From assembly GCA_900547315.1 (NCBI GenBank), contig URGI01000018.1:1-29965 (forward strand): a stretch of DNA of 29,965 bases, in the 5' to 3' direction. Each line of letters starts with the position of its first letter. Position 1 is the first letter of the stretch. The stretch comes from an uncultured Eubacteriales bacterium (GTDB taxonomy: Bacteria; Bacillota; Clostridia; Oscillospirales; Oscillospiraceae). Below the pieces are notes generated by a model, which was given only the letters and a program-made list of their open reading frames with translations, was not told the DNA's origin and searched no databases. The position numbers were made by a program, and so were the translations under genes. This document shows positions 5,489-13,347 of this stretch, one piece after another.

Positions 5489-8169
5489 TATTTCGTTACC
5501 GCCTTTTTGACAATGCCGCCGGTGCGCTTGACAAGATTCTCCGCGACCTTTATCGGCATCGCCTCGAACGGCGCCGCGTGCCAGTCACGGACTTTCTTTA
5601 GATGTATCGCGTCAAACTTGCACTTCGTGGTGCAGAGCCCGCAGCCGATGCAGAGATAGCTGTCAACCTTGGTCGCTCCACAGCCGAGACAGCGGGCGCA
5701 TTCCTTGCGCACCTGCTCTTCTGTAAATGTCACGCGCGCGTCGGCAAAGGTCTTGGCCTTTGCGGCGTTGTAGCCCGGAGTCTGGCGGTGTTCCCTGTCG
5801 AAGCCGCCGACGCCGATCATCGCGTGCTCCTTGTCGAGTGCGCGGTACTCGCGGCGGTCGCGCCCCGCGGTGAGCGTCTGTCCGGGGTGGACATAGCGGT
5901 GCAGCGAGATGGCGGCTTCCTTGCCTGCCGCAATCGCGTCTATCGCGAACTTCGGGCCGGTGTAGCAGTCGCCGCCGACAAAGATGTCAGGCTGCGCGGT
6001 CTGATAGGTCAGGCTGTCGGCCTCGGCGGTGTTCTTCTTCGTGGTCTTGAGCGCACCGACGTCAAGCGTACCCCAGTCAACAGTCTGGCCTACTGCGCCG
6101 ATGACGCTGTCTATCTCAACGATCTCAAATTCTCCGGTGCCGACGGGCTTGCGGCGTCCCCTCTCGTCCGGCTCGCCAAGCTCCATCTTCTCGATCTTTA
6201 TCGCGCTGACTCTGCCGTCTGTGCCGATGATTTCAACAGGCGCGCTCAGGAAGCTGAACTTCACGCCCTCTTCCATCGCCTCGCGGACTTCTTCGGGGTC
6301 TGCGGGCATCTCCGCTTCGGAGCGGCGGTAGAACACATAGGTCTCCTCCGCGCCGAGACGCACGGCACTGCGGCAGACGTCCATCGCAACGTTGCCGCCG
6401 CCTATAACGGCACACCGCCTGCCGATGTCCGGCTTGTTGCCGAGGTTCACTTCCCGCAGAAAGTCAACGCCGCCGAGCACGCCCTCCAGCTCCTCGCCGG
6501 GGATACGCAGCTTTGCGGACTTCTGCGCGCCTATCGCCAGATAGAAGCCCTTGTAGCCCTCGTCGCGCAGCTGCTGAATGGTGACGTCCTTGCCTACCTC
6601 AACGCCGCACCTGAATTCGACGCCCATCTCCTTGAGAATGTCTATCTCGGCGTTGAGAACGTCCTTCTCAAGCCTGAACGACGGTATTCCGAGAGTCAGC
6701 ATTCCGCCCGGAACCGGGTTACGGTCGAACACGGTGACGGGATAGCCCTTCTGCGCCAGATAATACGCACAGCTCATACCGGCAGGCCCCGCGCCGATGA
6801 CGGCGATCTTCTCGGTATACGGTCTGCCGATCTGGTTGACCATCTTCGGCACAAATCGGGTCTCCTCGTGCATGTCGTGGTCGGCTATGAAGCGCTTGAC
6901 CTCGTCAATGGCGACCGCTTCGTCAACGTCGCCGCGGGTGCACTCGGCCTCACAGCGCTTGTTGCAGATTCGCCCGCAGACCGCAGGGAACGGGTTCTCC
7001 GTTTTGATAAGCTCCAGCGCCTCGGTGTATCTCCCCTGCGCGGCGAGCTTGAGATAGCCCTGCACAGGGATATGAGCGGGACATGCGGCCTTACATGGCG
7101 CGGTACCGCTCGGCAGGACGTCCTCGCGGTTCTCGCGGTAGTCCTCGTTGACGGCCTTGGCAAAGTTGAAGGTCTCGGTTATCTTCGTATATTTTGGCGC
7201 GGAGGTGTCATTCGTTGCGCAGAGCTTCTGGCCGAGCTTCAGCGCGTTGCCGGGACATACCTCGACGCACTGCGCACAGGCCACGCACTTGGCTTCGTCC
7301 ACCTCGGCAACGAAGTTCGAGCGGATAGCGTCGCGCGCGCCGAACATCATACCGGCGCGAAGTCCGAAGCAGGCGCAGGCGCAGCAGTTGCAGATAGCCG
7401 ACGTCTCGCCGCTGCCCTCGATGTTCGGGATATCGTGCATGAGGCCGTTTTCCTCGGCGCGCTTTACGATTTCATAAGCCTCTTCGCGGCTTATCTGACG
7501 GGCGCGGCCGGAACGAATGTAGTGCTCCGCGCCCTTGCCCATCTGCACACACATGTCCTCGGCAAGATGTCCGCAGCCGTCCCCCAACAGCGTACGCGAC
7601 GCGCGGCACGAACACGGCGAGACCGAAAACGTATCGTATTTATTCAAATAGTAAGACAGGCGCTCGTCGTCGGTAACGCCGGGCAGCCCCTCGATAGCGC
7701 TCTCCACGGGGATAACGCGCATAAGGCCGTAGCCGTCGGGCAGTATCGGCCCCATCGCCTGCATACGCAGACGCGTATATTCCTCAAACGCACGGCCGAC
7801 CTCAGGATGCGCCGCCATGAGCGGCTGATTATTCACCATCATTTCGAGTATGCCGGGTGCAAATATCTGCATGAAATATGTATCCTCGCCCAGCTCTTCG
7901 CTGTACACACGGCGGAACACGCCGTAGTACACGAGGTTATCCAGCGCAGGCTGTATCTCCGCGACGGTCTTCCCCACCTTTGCGGCCAGCCAGCCCGCAG
8001 TGCGTTCCTTGCGCAGTCCCGCGGCGATGGCGATGTCGGCCTCGTCGTCGGAGACGATGTTCTCCATGCAATAATACTCCGGAGCGTTCTCATCTATCTT
8101 GACGAGCATACCTGAAGCGCCGCCGATTATCTTTGCGAGCTTCACTATTTTTGGTCTGAGTTGTGCCAT
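5488..8169 (-). CDS. Multidomain 4Fe-4S / FAD-dependent NAD(P) oxidoreductase (GltD-like core)
   Basis: An 893-residue cytosolic electron-transfer protein. Residues 1-180 form an N-terminal region with a winged-helix-like segment. It is followed by cysteine groups at 186/188/199/207 and 260-267 (CNCCACAC), then a ferredoxin 4Fe-4S motif C295-x2-C298-x2-C301-x3-C305. The GltD-like adaptor has C359, C363, C398, C402, C406 and C410. The FAD Rossmann motif GAGPAG is at 459-464, and a second GGGNVA motif binds NAD(P). The C-terminus has another cysteine-rich cluster (CARCLGCG, then CIGCGLCTTKC). The core resembles the glutamate synthase small subunit and related NADPH:ferredoxin-type enzymes, but no glutamate synthase large subunit is nearby. 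The true electron partner is unknown. The gene overlaps hypA, which is the only contextual clue. The start has GGGGAGG upstream. Confidence 0.9.
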   Translation of the reverse strand: MAQLRPKIVKLAKIIGGASGMLVKIDENAPEYYCMENIVSDDEADIAIAAGLRKERTAGWLAAKVGKTVAEIQPALDNLVYYGVFRRVYSEELGEDTYFMQIFAPGILEMMVNNQPLMAAHPEVGRAFEEYTRLRMQAMGPILPDGYGLMRVIPVESAIEGLPGVTDDERLSYYLNKYDTFSVSPCSCRASRTLLGDGCGHLAEDMCVQMGKGAEHYIRSGRARQISREEAYEIVKRAEENGLMHDIPNIEGSGETSAICNCCACACFGLRAGMMFGARDAIRSNFVAEVDEAKCVACAQCVEVCPGNALKLGQKLCATNDTSAPKYTKITETFNFAKAVNEDYRENREDVLPSGTAPCKAACPAHIPVQGYLKLAAQGRYTEALELIKTENPFPAVCGRICNKRCEAECTRGDVDEAVAIDEVKRFIADHDMHEETRFVPKMVNQIGRPYTEKIAVIGAGPAGMSCAYYLAQKGYPVTVFDRNPVPGGMLTLGIPSFRLEKDVLNAEIDILKEMGVEFRCGVEVGKDVTIQQLRDEGYKGFYLAIGAQKSAKLRIPGEELEGVLGGVDFLREVNLGNKPDIGRRCAVIGGGNVAMDVCRSAVRLGAEETYVFYRRSEAEMPADPEEVREAMEEGVKFSFLSAPVEIIGTDGRVSAIKIEKMELGEPDERGRRKPVGTGEFEIVEIDSVIGAVGQTVDWGTLDVGALKTTKKNTAEADSLTYQTAQPDIFVGGDCYTGPKFAIDAIAAGKEAAISLHRYVHPGQTLTAGRDRREYRALDKEHAMIGVGGFDREHRQTPGYNAAKAKTFADARVTFTEEQVRKECARCLGCGATKVDSYLCIGCGLCTTKCKFDAIHLKKVRDWHAAPFEAMPIKVAENLVKRTGGIVKKAVTK

Positions 8170-8212
8170 AATATTCCTCCCCTATATGCGCCGAGCGCAC
8201 CTGAATATCATT

Positions 8213-8241
8213 ATAATAGCCTAAAAAATAACTATTGGCAA
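8213..8241 (-). promoter_or_regulatory. Promoter of the flavoprotein-hypA operon
   Basis: On the minus strand TTGCCA (8241-8236) and TATTAT (8218-8213, overlapping a TATAAT three bases on) are 17 bp apart, about 45 bp before the flavoprotein start. The spacer region also holds a loose ATAG/CTAT inverted repeat that could be an operator; that part is weak. Confidence 0.6.
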
Positions 8242-8305
8242 CTCAGCTTTTCAATTCCGTCATAATAGCTATTCGCCCGCACACATTTTTGTTGCATTTA
8301 ACGGC

Positions 8306-8336
8306 AAACCGCATTGATGATACATCAATGCGGTTT
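8306..8336. terminator. Strong hairpin after the ABC ATPase gene, probable terminator
   Basis: A perfect 14-bp stem (AAACCGCATTGATG with CATCAATGCGGTTT) around an ATA loop, 18 bp beyond the ATPase stop on the minus strand. There is no good run of U after either arm, so it may be an inefficient terminator or a 3'-end stabilising structure. It is the only candidate end for the T-box-controlled ABC operon. Confidence 0.6.
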
Positions 8337-8353
8337 GTTAGCTGTTAAGTTAT

Positions 8354-9148
8354 TTACGAGAGAAGCATCCTGTCGTTATCAAGCGCCCTGCCGGTTCCGG
8401 CCTTGAACTTAGCGACGAGGCTGTCAACGGTCATCCTCTCGCGTTCCTTGCCGCTTACGTCCATGACGATATGCCCGTCCGCCATCATCAGGGTGCGGTT
8501 GCCAAGCTCAAGCGCCTGCGTCATGTTGTGCGTAACCATAAGGCAGGTTATATGGCTTTCCTCGACGATGCGCTGTGTCAGCTCAAGCACCTTTTCCGCC
8601 GTCGCGGGGTCGAGCGCCGCCGTGTGCTCATCGAGCAGCAGCAGCTGAGGCGGAACCAACGTCGCCATCAGCAGCGTCAATGCCTGACGCTGGCCGCCCG
8701 ACAGCAGGCCGACCGGCTGCCGCATACGATCCTCAAGCCCCATGTCCAGCAGCGACAGCTGCGCGCGGAACTTTTCCTTATCGGCGCGGGATATGCGGCT
8801 GAAGGGATTTCCGTGCGAGGCGCGCAGATACGCGAGCGCGAGATTTTCTTCTATCGTCATGTGCGGCGCGGTGCCGCGGAGCGGGTCCTGAAACAGCCGC
8901 CCGATAACGCGGCTTCGCTGATGCTCCGGTGTAAATGTGATGTCCCGTCCGGCAAGCGAGATGCTGCCGGTATCGGCATAGAAGCAGCCCGCGATCGCGT
9001 TGAAGAGCGTGGATTTCCCCGCGCCGTTCGAGCCGACAATGGTCGCAAAGTCGCCCCGCTCAAGATGCAGCGAGAAGTCGGTAAGCGCGCGTTTTTCATT
9101 CACGGTGCCGGGGTTGAAGGTTTTGGAGATGTTCTTTATATCAAGCAT
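8354..9148 (-). CDS. trpZ: ABC transporter ATP-binding protein, probable tryptophan importer
   Basis: The 264-residue ATPase that energises the importer encoded with it. It has the Walker A motif GSNGAGKST (39-47), Q-loop region LFQDP (85-89), signature LSGGQ (149-153), Walker B LLLLDEH (169-175) and switch histidine in VTHNM. The order of motifs and the FQDPLRGTAPHMTIEENLALA segment resemble ATPases paired with TrpX/YtgA-type binding proteins. The start lies one base after the permease stop (TGACATG), so the genes are coupled. Substrate assignment rests on the Trp-specific T-box upstream, not on this protein. The symbol follows the trpXYZ naming of T-box-regulated tryptophan transporters. 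Confidence 0.9.
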   Translation of the reverse strand: MLDIKNISKTFNPGTVNEKRALTDFSLHLERGDFATIVGSNGAGKSTLFNAIAGCFYADTGSISLAGRDITFTPEHQRSRVIGRLFQDPLRGTAPHMTIEENLALAYLRASHGNPFSRISRADKEKFRAQLSLLDMGLEDRMRQPVGLLSGGQRQALTLLMATLVPPQLLLLDEHTAALDPATAEKVLELTQRIVEESHITCLMVTHNMTQALELGNRTLMMADGHIVMDVSGKERERMTVDSLVAKFKAGTGRALDNDRMLLS

Positions 9149-9149
9149 G

Positions 9150-10058
9150 TCAGTTCCCTCCCCTTCTCTGCGCCGCGAGCTTGCGGTGCTGGAACGCCGC
9201 CCATTTTTTGATGCTCGGCGCGGCGATCGCCAGCGCGACTATGACCGCAGTCAGAAGCTTCAGGCACTCCACCGGGACAACCTTGGTGTAGAACACTATC
9301 GCGTAAATGAAGCGGTACACTATCGAGCCGAGGATCACGGCGATGACGCCCTTTGTGACCGTGCGGCGGCCAAGCAGAGTTTCGCCGATAATTAGGCAGG
9401 CAAGGCCGATAACAACAATGCCCGTGCCGGAATTTATGTCCACGGTCTTCTGATACTGGCCGACTATCGCGCCGGAGAGCGCGGTCAGTGAGTTTGCAAT
9501 GCAGAGGCCGACGGTTATCGTAAAGTTCGGGTTTAAGGACGATGCGCGCACCATGTCCTGATTATCGCCCGTCGCGCGGATGGAGAGACCGAGCCGAGTG
9601 CTGAGGAAGAGTCTCAGCAGAACCGCGGCAAGGATGGTGATAAACGCCGCCAGCAGCAGCTCGTACCAGTCGCCGCCGATACCGGTATCACGCAGGAGGG
9701 TGAATATCGTCGTGCCGCCGAGGAGGCTGAAATTCGACTTCCAGCCCATGACCATAAGATTTATCGTATAAAGTCCGGTGTTCGTGACTATACCGGCGAG
9801 TATCGACGGGACACCGAGACGCGTCTGCAAAAACGCCGTGACGAATCCGGCGCATGCTCCCGCGAGCATCGCGGCGGGCAGCGCGAGGAACGGATGCCCT
9901 GCGGCTGAGAGCGTGACCGAGACGGCGGCTCCGAGCACGAAGCAGCCGTCGGTCGTCATATCTGCGATATCAAGGATGCGATAGCTTAGAAACAGTGCCA
10001 TCGCCACGAGCGCGTACATGAATCCAAGCTCCAGCGCGGTCTGGCTGATTATCAGCAT
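9150..10058 (-). CDS. trpY: ABC transporter permease, probable tryptophan importer
   Basis: An integral membrane subunit of about 302 residues with roughly eight hydrophobic segments (for example LGFMYALVAMALFLSYRI, FLALPAAMLAGACAGFVTAF, GIVVIGLACLIIGETLLG). It resembles the branched-chain-amino-acid/sugar type permeases that pair with pfam04392-like binding proteins. A cytoplasmic loop (LSIRATGDNQDMVRASSLNP) is the expected ATPase contact. An in-frame TTG lies at 10064, but ATG 10058 (MLIISQTALELG) is preferred because AAAGGAG sits nine bases before it. It follows the binding-protein gene by 63 bp containing a hairpin, and precedes the ATPase by one base. It lies inside the T-box-controlled operon. 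Confidence 0.9.
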   Translation of the reverse strand: MLIISQTALELGFMYALVAMALFLSYRILDIADMTTDGCFVLGAAVSVTLSAAGHPFLALPAAMLAGACAGFVTAFLQTRLGVPSILAGIVTNTGLYTINLMVMGWKSNFSLLGGTTIFTLLRDTGIGGDWYELLLAAFITILAAVLLRLFLSTRLGLSIRATGDNQDMVRASSLNPNFTITVGLCIANSLTALSGAIVGQYQKTVDINSGTGIVVIGLACLIIGETLLGRRTVTKGVIAVILGSIVYRFIYAIVFYTKVVPVECLKLLTAVIVALAIAAPSIKKWAAFQHRKLAAQRRGGN

Positions 10059-10083
10059 TGGCAAAAACTCCTTTCAGGCCGGT

Positions 10084-10106
10084 TCCCCCGGCAATGCGCC
10101 GGGGGA
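10084..10106 (-). other. Intercistronic hairpin after the binding-protein gene
   Basis: A 9-bp GC-rich stem (TCCCCCGGC with GCCGGGGGA) and an AATGC loop lie between the binding-protein stop and the permease ribosome binding site, with no U tract. Such hairpins commonly protect the upstream binding-protein mRNA from 3' exonucleases and raise its level over the membrane subunits; that role is inferred. Confidence 0.7.
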
Positions 10107-10121
10107 CGGTGAATATCAATA

Positions 10122-11144
10122 TCAGTCCTTGGACGTAGTGACCTCAACCAGCTCGCCCATGTCGGCAAACACGGAGTAATCCGCGCCGAGGGCAGCGGCG
10201 GTCTCGGTGTTGACGGTGATGATGCCGCCGTCCATGAGGTAGAAGTCCTGAAGCGCTTCGCCGGAAACGGCTCTGATGGCCAGCTCCGCGGTCTTGCGGC
10301 CAAGCTCGGTGTAGTTCACTCCGCAGGTAGCGAAGGCTCCGTTGCGGACGAAGGAATCAGCTCCGGTGTAGTGAGGGATGCTCGCCTTTGCGAGATCCTC
10401 ATAAATTGCAAGCTCAGCCGCCATTATGACGTTGTCGGTCGGGGTGAAGATTGCGTCAACGTCAGCTGCGATAAGGGCGGATGCTGCGGCGACGACCTCG
10501 TCGTTGGTGTTCGCGGTCTGCTCGACGTATTCAATGTTCTTCGCGTCGAGGTATGCTTTCGCGTCGGCTATCGGGGTGGCGGAGTTCGGCTCGGACAGGG
10601 AGTACAGCAGGCCGACCTTCTTGATATCCGGGTTCTGCGCGAACATCATGTCAAGGATGAAGGAGGTATTCAGCGCGTCGCTGGTGCCGGTGACGTAGTC
10701 GATGCCGGTCAGGTTCGCGGCCGCGGGGTCGGATATTGCGGCGTAGACGACCTTGACGCCGGTGCCCTCAGCGGAGAGGGTCGCTACCTGCGCGGCGGTG
10801 GTCGCGATGGGGACGATGACGTCGACCTTATCGGCTATTGCCTGATCGCACAGCTGCTTGAGAATGGTCTGGTCGTTCTGGCCGGAGCTTATGGAATACT
10901 CGACCTTGACGTCACCCGCGGCGTTCATCTCATCAAAGCGGGCGGCGATCGCGTTTGCGATCTCGTCGAGAGACGCATGGTCAAGCTGCTTGATTATTGC
11001 GACTTTTACGGTGCCGTCGTCCTCGGCGGCGGGGGCTTCCGACGCTGCCGGCGCGGGGCTGCTGCCGCAGGCCGCAAAGGCCAGCATCATGGCGCAGGCA
11101 AGGAGCATTGCAAAGATCTTCTTGATAGTGCTGTTGGTTTTCAT
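10122..11144 (-). CDS. trpX: ABC transporter substrate-binding lipoprotein, probable tryptophan-binding
   Basis: A 340-residue secreted lipoprotein. The signal peptide runs KKIFAMLLACAMMLAFAAC with the lipidated cysteine at 26. A linker rich in S, A, P and E follows, then a two-lobed periplasmic-binding fold beginning VKVAIIKQLDHASLDEI. It matches the pfam04392 ABC substrate-binding family (motifs DVIVPIATTAAQ, KKVGLLYS, FTPTDN). The frame extends to 11249, but that is T-box sequence. The ATG at 11144 is preceded by GGAGG eight bases upstream and begins the signal peptide. The T-box with a UGG specifier just upstream indicates induction by uncharged tRNA-Trp and so tryptophan (or a precursor) as the ligand. 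The ligand itself cannot be read from the protein. Confidence 0.92.
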   Translation of the reverse strand: MKTNSTIKKIFAMLLACAMMLAFAACGSSPAPAASEAPAAEDDGTVKVAIIKQLDHASLDEIANAIAARFDEMNAAGDVKVEYSISSGQNDQTILKQLCDQAIADKVDVIVPIATTAAQVATLSAEGTGVKVVYAAISDPAAANLTGIDYVTGTSDALNTSFILDMMFAQNPDIKKVGLLYSLSEPNSATPIADAKAYLDAKNIEYVEQTANTNDEVVAAASALIAADVDAIFTPTDNVIMAAELAIYEDLAKASIPHYTGADSFVRNGAFATCGVNYTELGRKTAELAIRAVSGEALQDFYLMDGGIITVNTETAAALGADYSVFADMGELVEVTTSKD

Positions 11145-11210
11145 TGTGTTTTCCTCCGATTTTATATGATTTTGGATGGCAGATGTTTTCCGGGCTGCGC
11201 CGGGGCCGGG

Positions 11211-11254
11211 AAAAAGAAAAAAGACCTTTATCCCATACACATGGGACAAAAGCC
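11211..11254 (-). terminator. T-box regulated intrinsic terminator
   Basis: A 14-bp stem (GGCTTTTGTCCCAT with ATGGGATAAAGGTC, including G-U pairs) and a GTGT loop, followed by T6, C, T5 on the minus strand. It is mutually exclusive with the T-box antiterminator just upstream. Confidence 0.9.
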
Positions 11255-11501
11255 GTTCACTTCTGCGATACCACCCAAATTGACGTCATAAAAACGTCCT
11301 CTCGCTTACGCATACCATCATATGCGCCCCGATGGATAACGGGTGGGATACCCGTCGGTCTCTACTCAGTCGCCCTTTCGATCCGCCCTCCGAAGTCCAT
11401 TCGCCAGCCGTCCGCCGTCCCGATCACACCATCCGGGACTCTCTGAGGGTTTTCTGCACTGGTTACTTCTCTCCGTCATAGGTTTGAAGTTTTCACTTGT
11501 T
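11211..11501 (-). promoter_or_regulatory. T-box riboswitch, specifier UGG (tryptophan)
   Basis: A leader of about 290 nt before the binding-protein gene. The T-box antiterminator motif GGGTGGTATCGC lies at 11276-11265. Stem I shows the AGAGAG bulge, a GGTG-type distal loop, paired CCCUC/GAGGG at the base, and the specifier-loop sequence GAA-UGG-AC with UGG at 11399-11397. Uncharged tRNA-Trp would pair with UGG through its anticodon and with the T-box through its CCA end. This would block the terminator at 11254-11211 and turn on the downstream ABC transporter. Trp T-boxes upstream of this transporter type are established in Firmicutes. The class is near certain; the specifier is read by eye. 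Confidence 0.92.
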
Positions 11502-11507
11502 GTGCGT

Positions 11508-11535
11508 ATTATAGCACCGCGACAAAAAATGTCAA
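11508..11535 (-). promoter_or_regulatory. Consensus promoter of the T-box leader
   Basis: On the minus strand TTGACA (11535-11530) and TATAAT (11513-11508), both perfect consensus hexamers, are 16 bp apart. Transcription would start near 11501. The -35 hexamer overlaps the descending arm of the preceding rqcH terminator. Confidence 0.9.
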
Positions 11536-11565
11536 GACCCGTATGAATAAAAAATACGGGTCTTG
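11524..11565 (-). terminator. Terminator of the uppP-ftsK-mrnC-rqcH operon
   Basis: A 12-bp perfect stem (CAAGACCCGTAT with ATACGGGTCTTG) with a 9-base AT-rich loop, then ACA and T6 on the minus strand, about 55 bp after the rqcH stop. Confidence 0.87.
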
Positions 11566-11619
11566 TTCGCCGATTTAATTGGTTAAATTGCACATCACTG
11601 GCTGCGGCCAGGCTGCGAT

Positions 11620-13347
11620 TCATTTTTTGACGCGGAGCCTTTCGACAAGGCTCTCGTCGCCCTCGATGATGATTGTCCTGTAATCGGTATAGATCACCTT
11701 GCCCGGCAGCGAGCCGGAGGGCTTGCGCACGAAGCGCACCATGGTGTAATCCACCGGCAGCTTGCCGGAGTCGCGCCCCTGCGAATAGTAGGCCGCGATG
11801 CACGCCGCCTGCTCGATGCTCCTCTGCGGCGGCTCCAGCCCGTCACAGCGCAGGATGACATGGCTGCCGTGCACTTTCTGCGTATGCAGCCAGTAGTCCG
11901 TGCGGCGGGCAAGCTTCGTCGTCAGCTCGTCGTTCTGGATATTGCTGCGCCCAACGAGGACTTCCAGCCCGTCATCCGTGACAAATCGCAGCGGCTGCTG
12001 CGGACGCAGGCGCTCTTTTTTCACGGCCTTCGCCTTGCGGTCATATCCGGAGGAGATAAGCTCAAGCCGGATATCGGCCAGATCCTTCTCACTCTCGGCG
12101 CACTGCAATTCGCTCATGACACTGTTGAGATAATCAAGCTGCGCTTCGCCCTGCGCGACGAGCACCGTCAGATGCTCCTTCGCGGCCTTCAGCTTGTTAT
12201 ATTCCTTATACATTGCCGCCGCGTTCTGCTGCGGCGTTTTCAGCACGTCGAGCGGGATGACGATCTCCGGGCAGTCAGGCTCGTAATAATCCTCGCAGCG
12301 CAGCTCCCTGTCCCCTTTTTTCATGCGGTATATGTTTGCCGTGACCAGCTCCGCCTGCTTTTTCAGCTCTTCGCGGCTGTCCGCGCGGCTCAGCTCCTCG
12401 CTCTGCGCGGCGAGCTTTCTCGCCGTGCGGTCGCGCAGAGTCCTGACGTAATGCGTAAGCTCGCTGCCGCGGCGGCGCTGGCGCTCAAGTCTGTCACGTC
12501 TGGCGTAGAAATTGTCCAGCAGCTCCGAAAAGCTGTCGAAGCGCTCCGTCTCCGCCGCGCTCCCGTACTGGCCTATCGCAATGCAGCTGTAATCAAACGG
12601 CGCGCCGTCTCGTGTGAGGATATACGGCGCGGTCTCGCCGTTGGCAATGCTTTCAAGCAGCGCGGAAATGCAGCTGTCAAGCCGCTCATAGTCCCCTCCG
12701 CAGCGATGTGCAAGCTCGCGGCACAGCAGCGGCGACAGCCCCGAAAATGCCGAGAGCAGCCATTTATCCATCGGCGCCGCTCTATCCGCCTGCGCGATGA
12801 GCTCGCGGCGCTCGTCCTCGGCAGCGTCGAACACGGACAGCTTGTTCTGCTTCGGCGGCATACGGTAAAACATGCCCGGCATCATGCTGCGCTCCGCGTC
12901 TCCGGCAAAATCCATACGGCGCATACAGTCGATGATGCGCCCGTCGGAGCCGACAAGGATGAGGTTCGAGCTGCGCCCGATAAGCTCAAGCACGAGCTTT
13001 TTGCGCGCAGCAAAGCCCAACTCGTCATGCGTGTCGATCTCCAGCTCCAGCATACGCTCATTCTCCGGCTGGCTTATCGAAACGATCCTCGCGCCGGTCA
13101 GATGCTTGCGCAGCAGCATACAGAACATCGGCGGCTCGGCGGGGTTTTCTATGCTCTCCGCCGTGAAATGAAGCCGCGCGTTCCCCGCGCCCGCCGCGAT
13201 GAGCAGGCGGCGGTTCCTGCCGAGGCTGCGCACCGAGAGCAGGACGGCGTCCCGCTCCGGCTGCTGCACCTTGTCGATACGCGCGCCCTCTAGCTGCGGC
13301 CGCAACTCATCGCAGAGCGCGGATATTGTAATAGCGTCAAGCGGCAT
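11620..13347 (-). CDS. rqcH: Rqc2-like NFACT protein RqcH, ribosome quality control
   Basis: Binds obstructed 50S subunits carrying peptidyl-tRNA and directs template-free C-terminal alanine tailing, marking stalled nascent chains for proteolysis. The protein has 575 residues, the normal length. The NFACT-N domain occupies about 1-200 (MPLDAITISALCDELRPQLEGARIDKVQQP; MLLRKHLTGARI). A helix-hairpin-helix and a long charged coiled coil span about 270-430. The NFACT-R domain begins near 445 (FVTDDGLEVLVGRSNIQNDELT, DYWLHTQKVHGSHVIL). At 97-98 the residues are Glu-Arg, where B. subtilis RqcH has the functional Asp97-Arg98 pair. The ATG abuts the mrnC stop. Older annotations call this a fibronectin-binding protein. 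Confidence 0.95.
   Translation of the reverse strand: MPLDAITISALCDELRPQLEGARIDKVQQPERDAVLLSVRSLGRNRRLLIAAGAGNARLHFTAESIENPAEPPMFCMLLRKHLTGARIVSISQPENERMLELEIDTHDELGFAARKKLVLELIGRSSNLILVGSDGRIIDCMRRMDFAGDAERSMMPGMFYRMPPKQNKLSVFDAAEDERRELIAQADRAAPMDKWLLSAFSGLSPLLCRELAHRCGGDYERLDSCISALLESIANGETAPYILTRDGAPFDYSCIAIGQYGSAAETERFDSFSELLDNFYARRDRLERQRRRGSELTHYVRTLRDRTARKLAAQSEELSRADSREELKKQAELVTANIYRMKKGDRELRCEDYYEPDCPEIVIPLDVLKTPQQNAAAMYKEYNKLKAAKEHLTVLVAQGEAQLDYLNSVMSELQCAESEKDLADIRLELISSGYDRKAKAVKKERLRPQQPLRFVTDDGLEVLVGRSNIQNDELTTKLARRTDYWLHTQKVHGSHVILRCDGLEPPQRSIEQAACIAAYYSQGRDSGKLPVDYTMVRFVRKPSGSLPGKVIYTDYRTIIIEGDESLVERLRVKK

Noticed and set aside
5602..8115. An 837-residue open frame on the plus strand opposite the flavoprotein
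   Set aside because: It mirrors the biased third positions of the real gene, is rich in A, R, L and V without recognisable motifs, and has no promoter.
10371..11291. A 306-residue plus-strand frame opposite trpX and its T-box
   Set aside because: It covers the terminator and T-box motif in antisense and has glycine/valine-rich shadow composition.
11860..13293. A 477-residue plus-strand frame opposite rqcH
   Set aside because: It is a shadow of the NFACT gene and shows no family motif.
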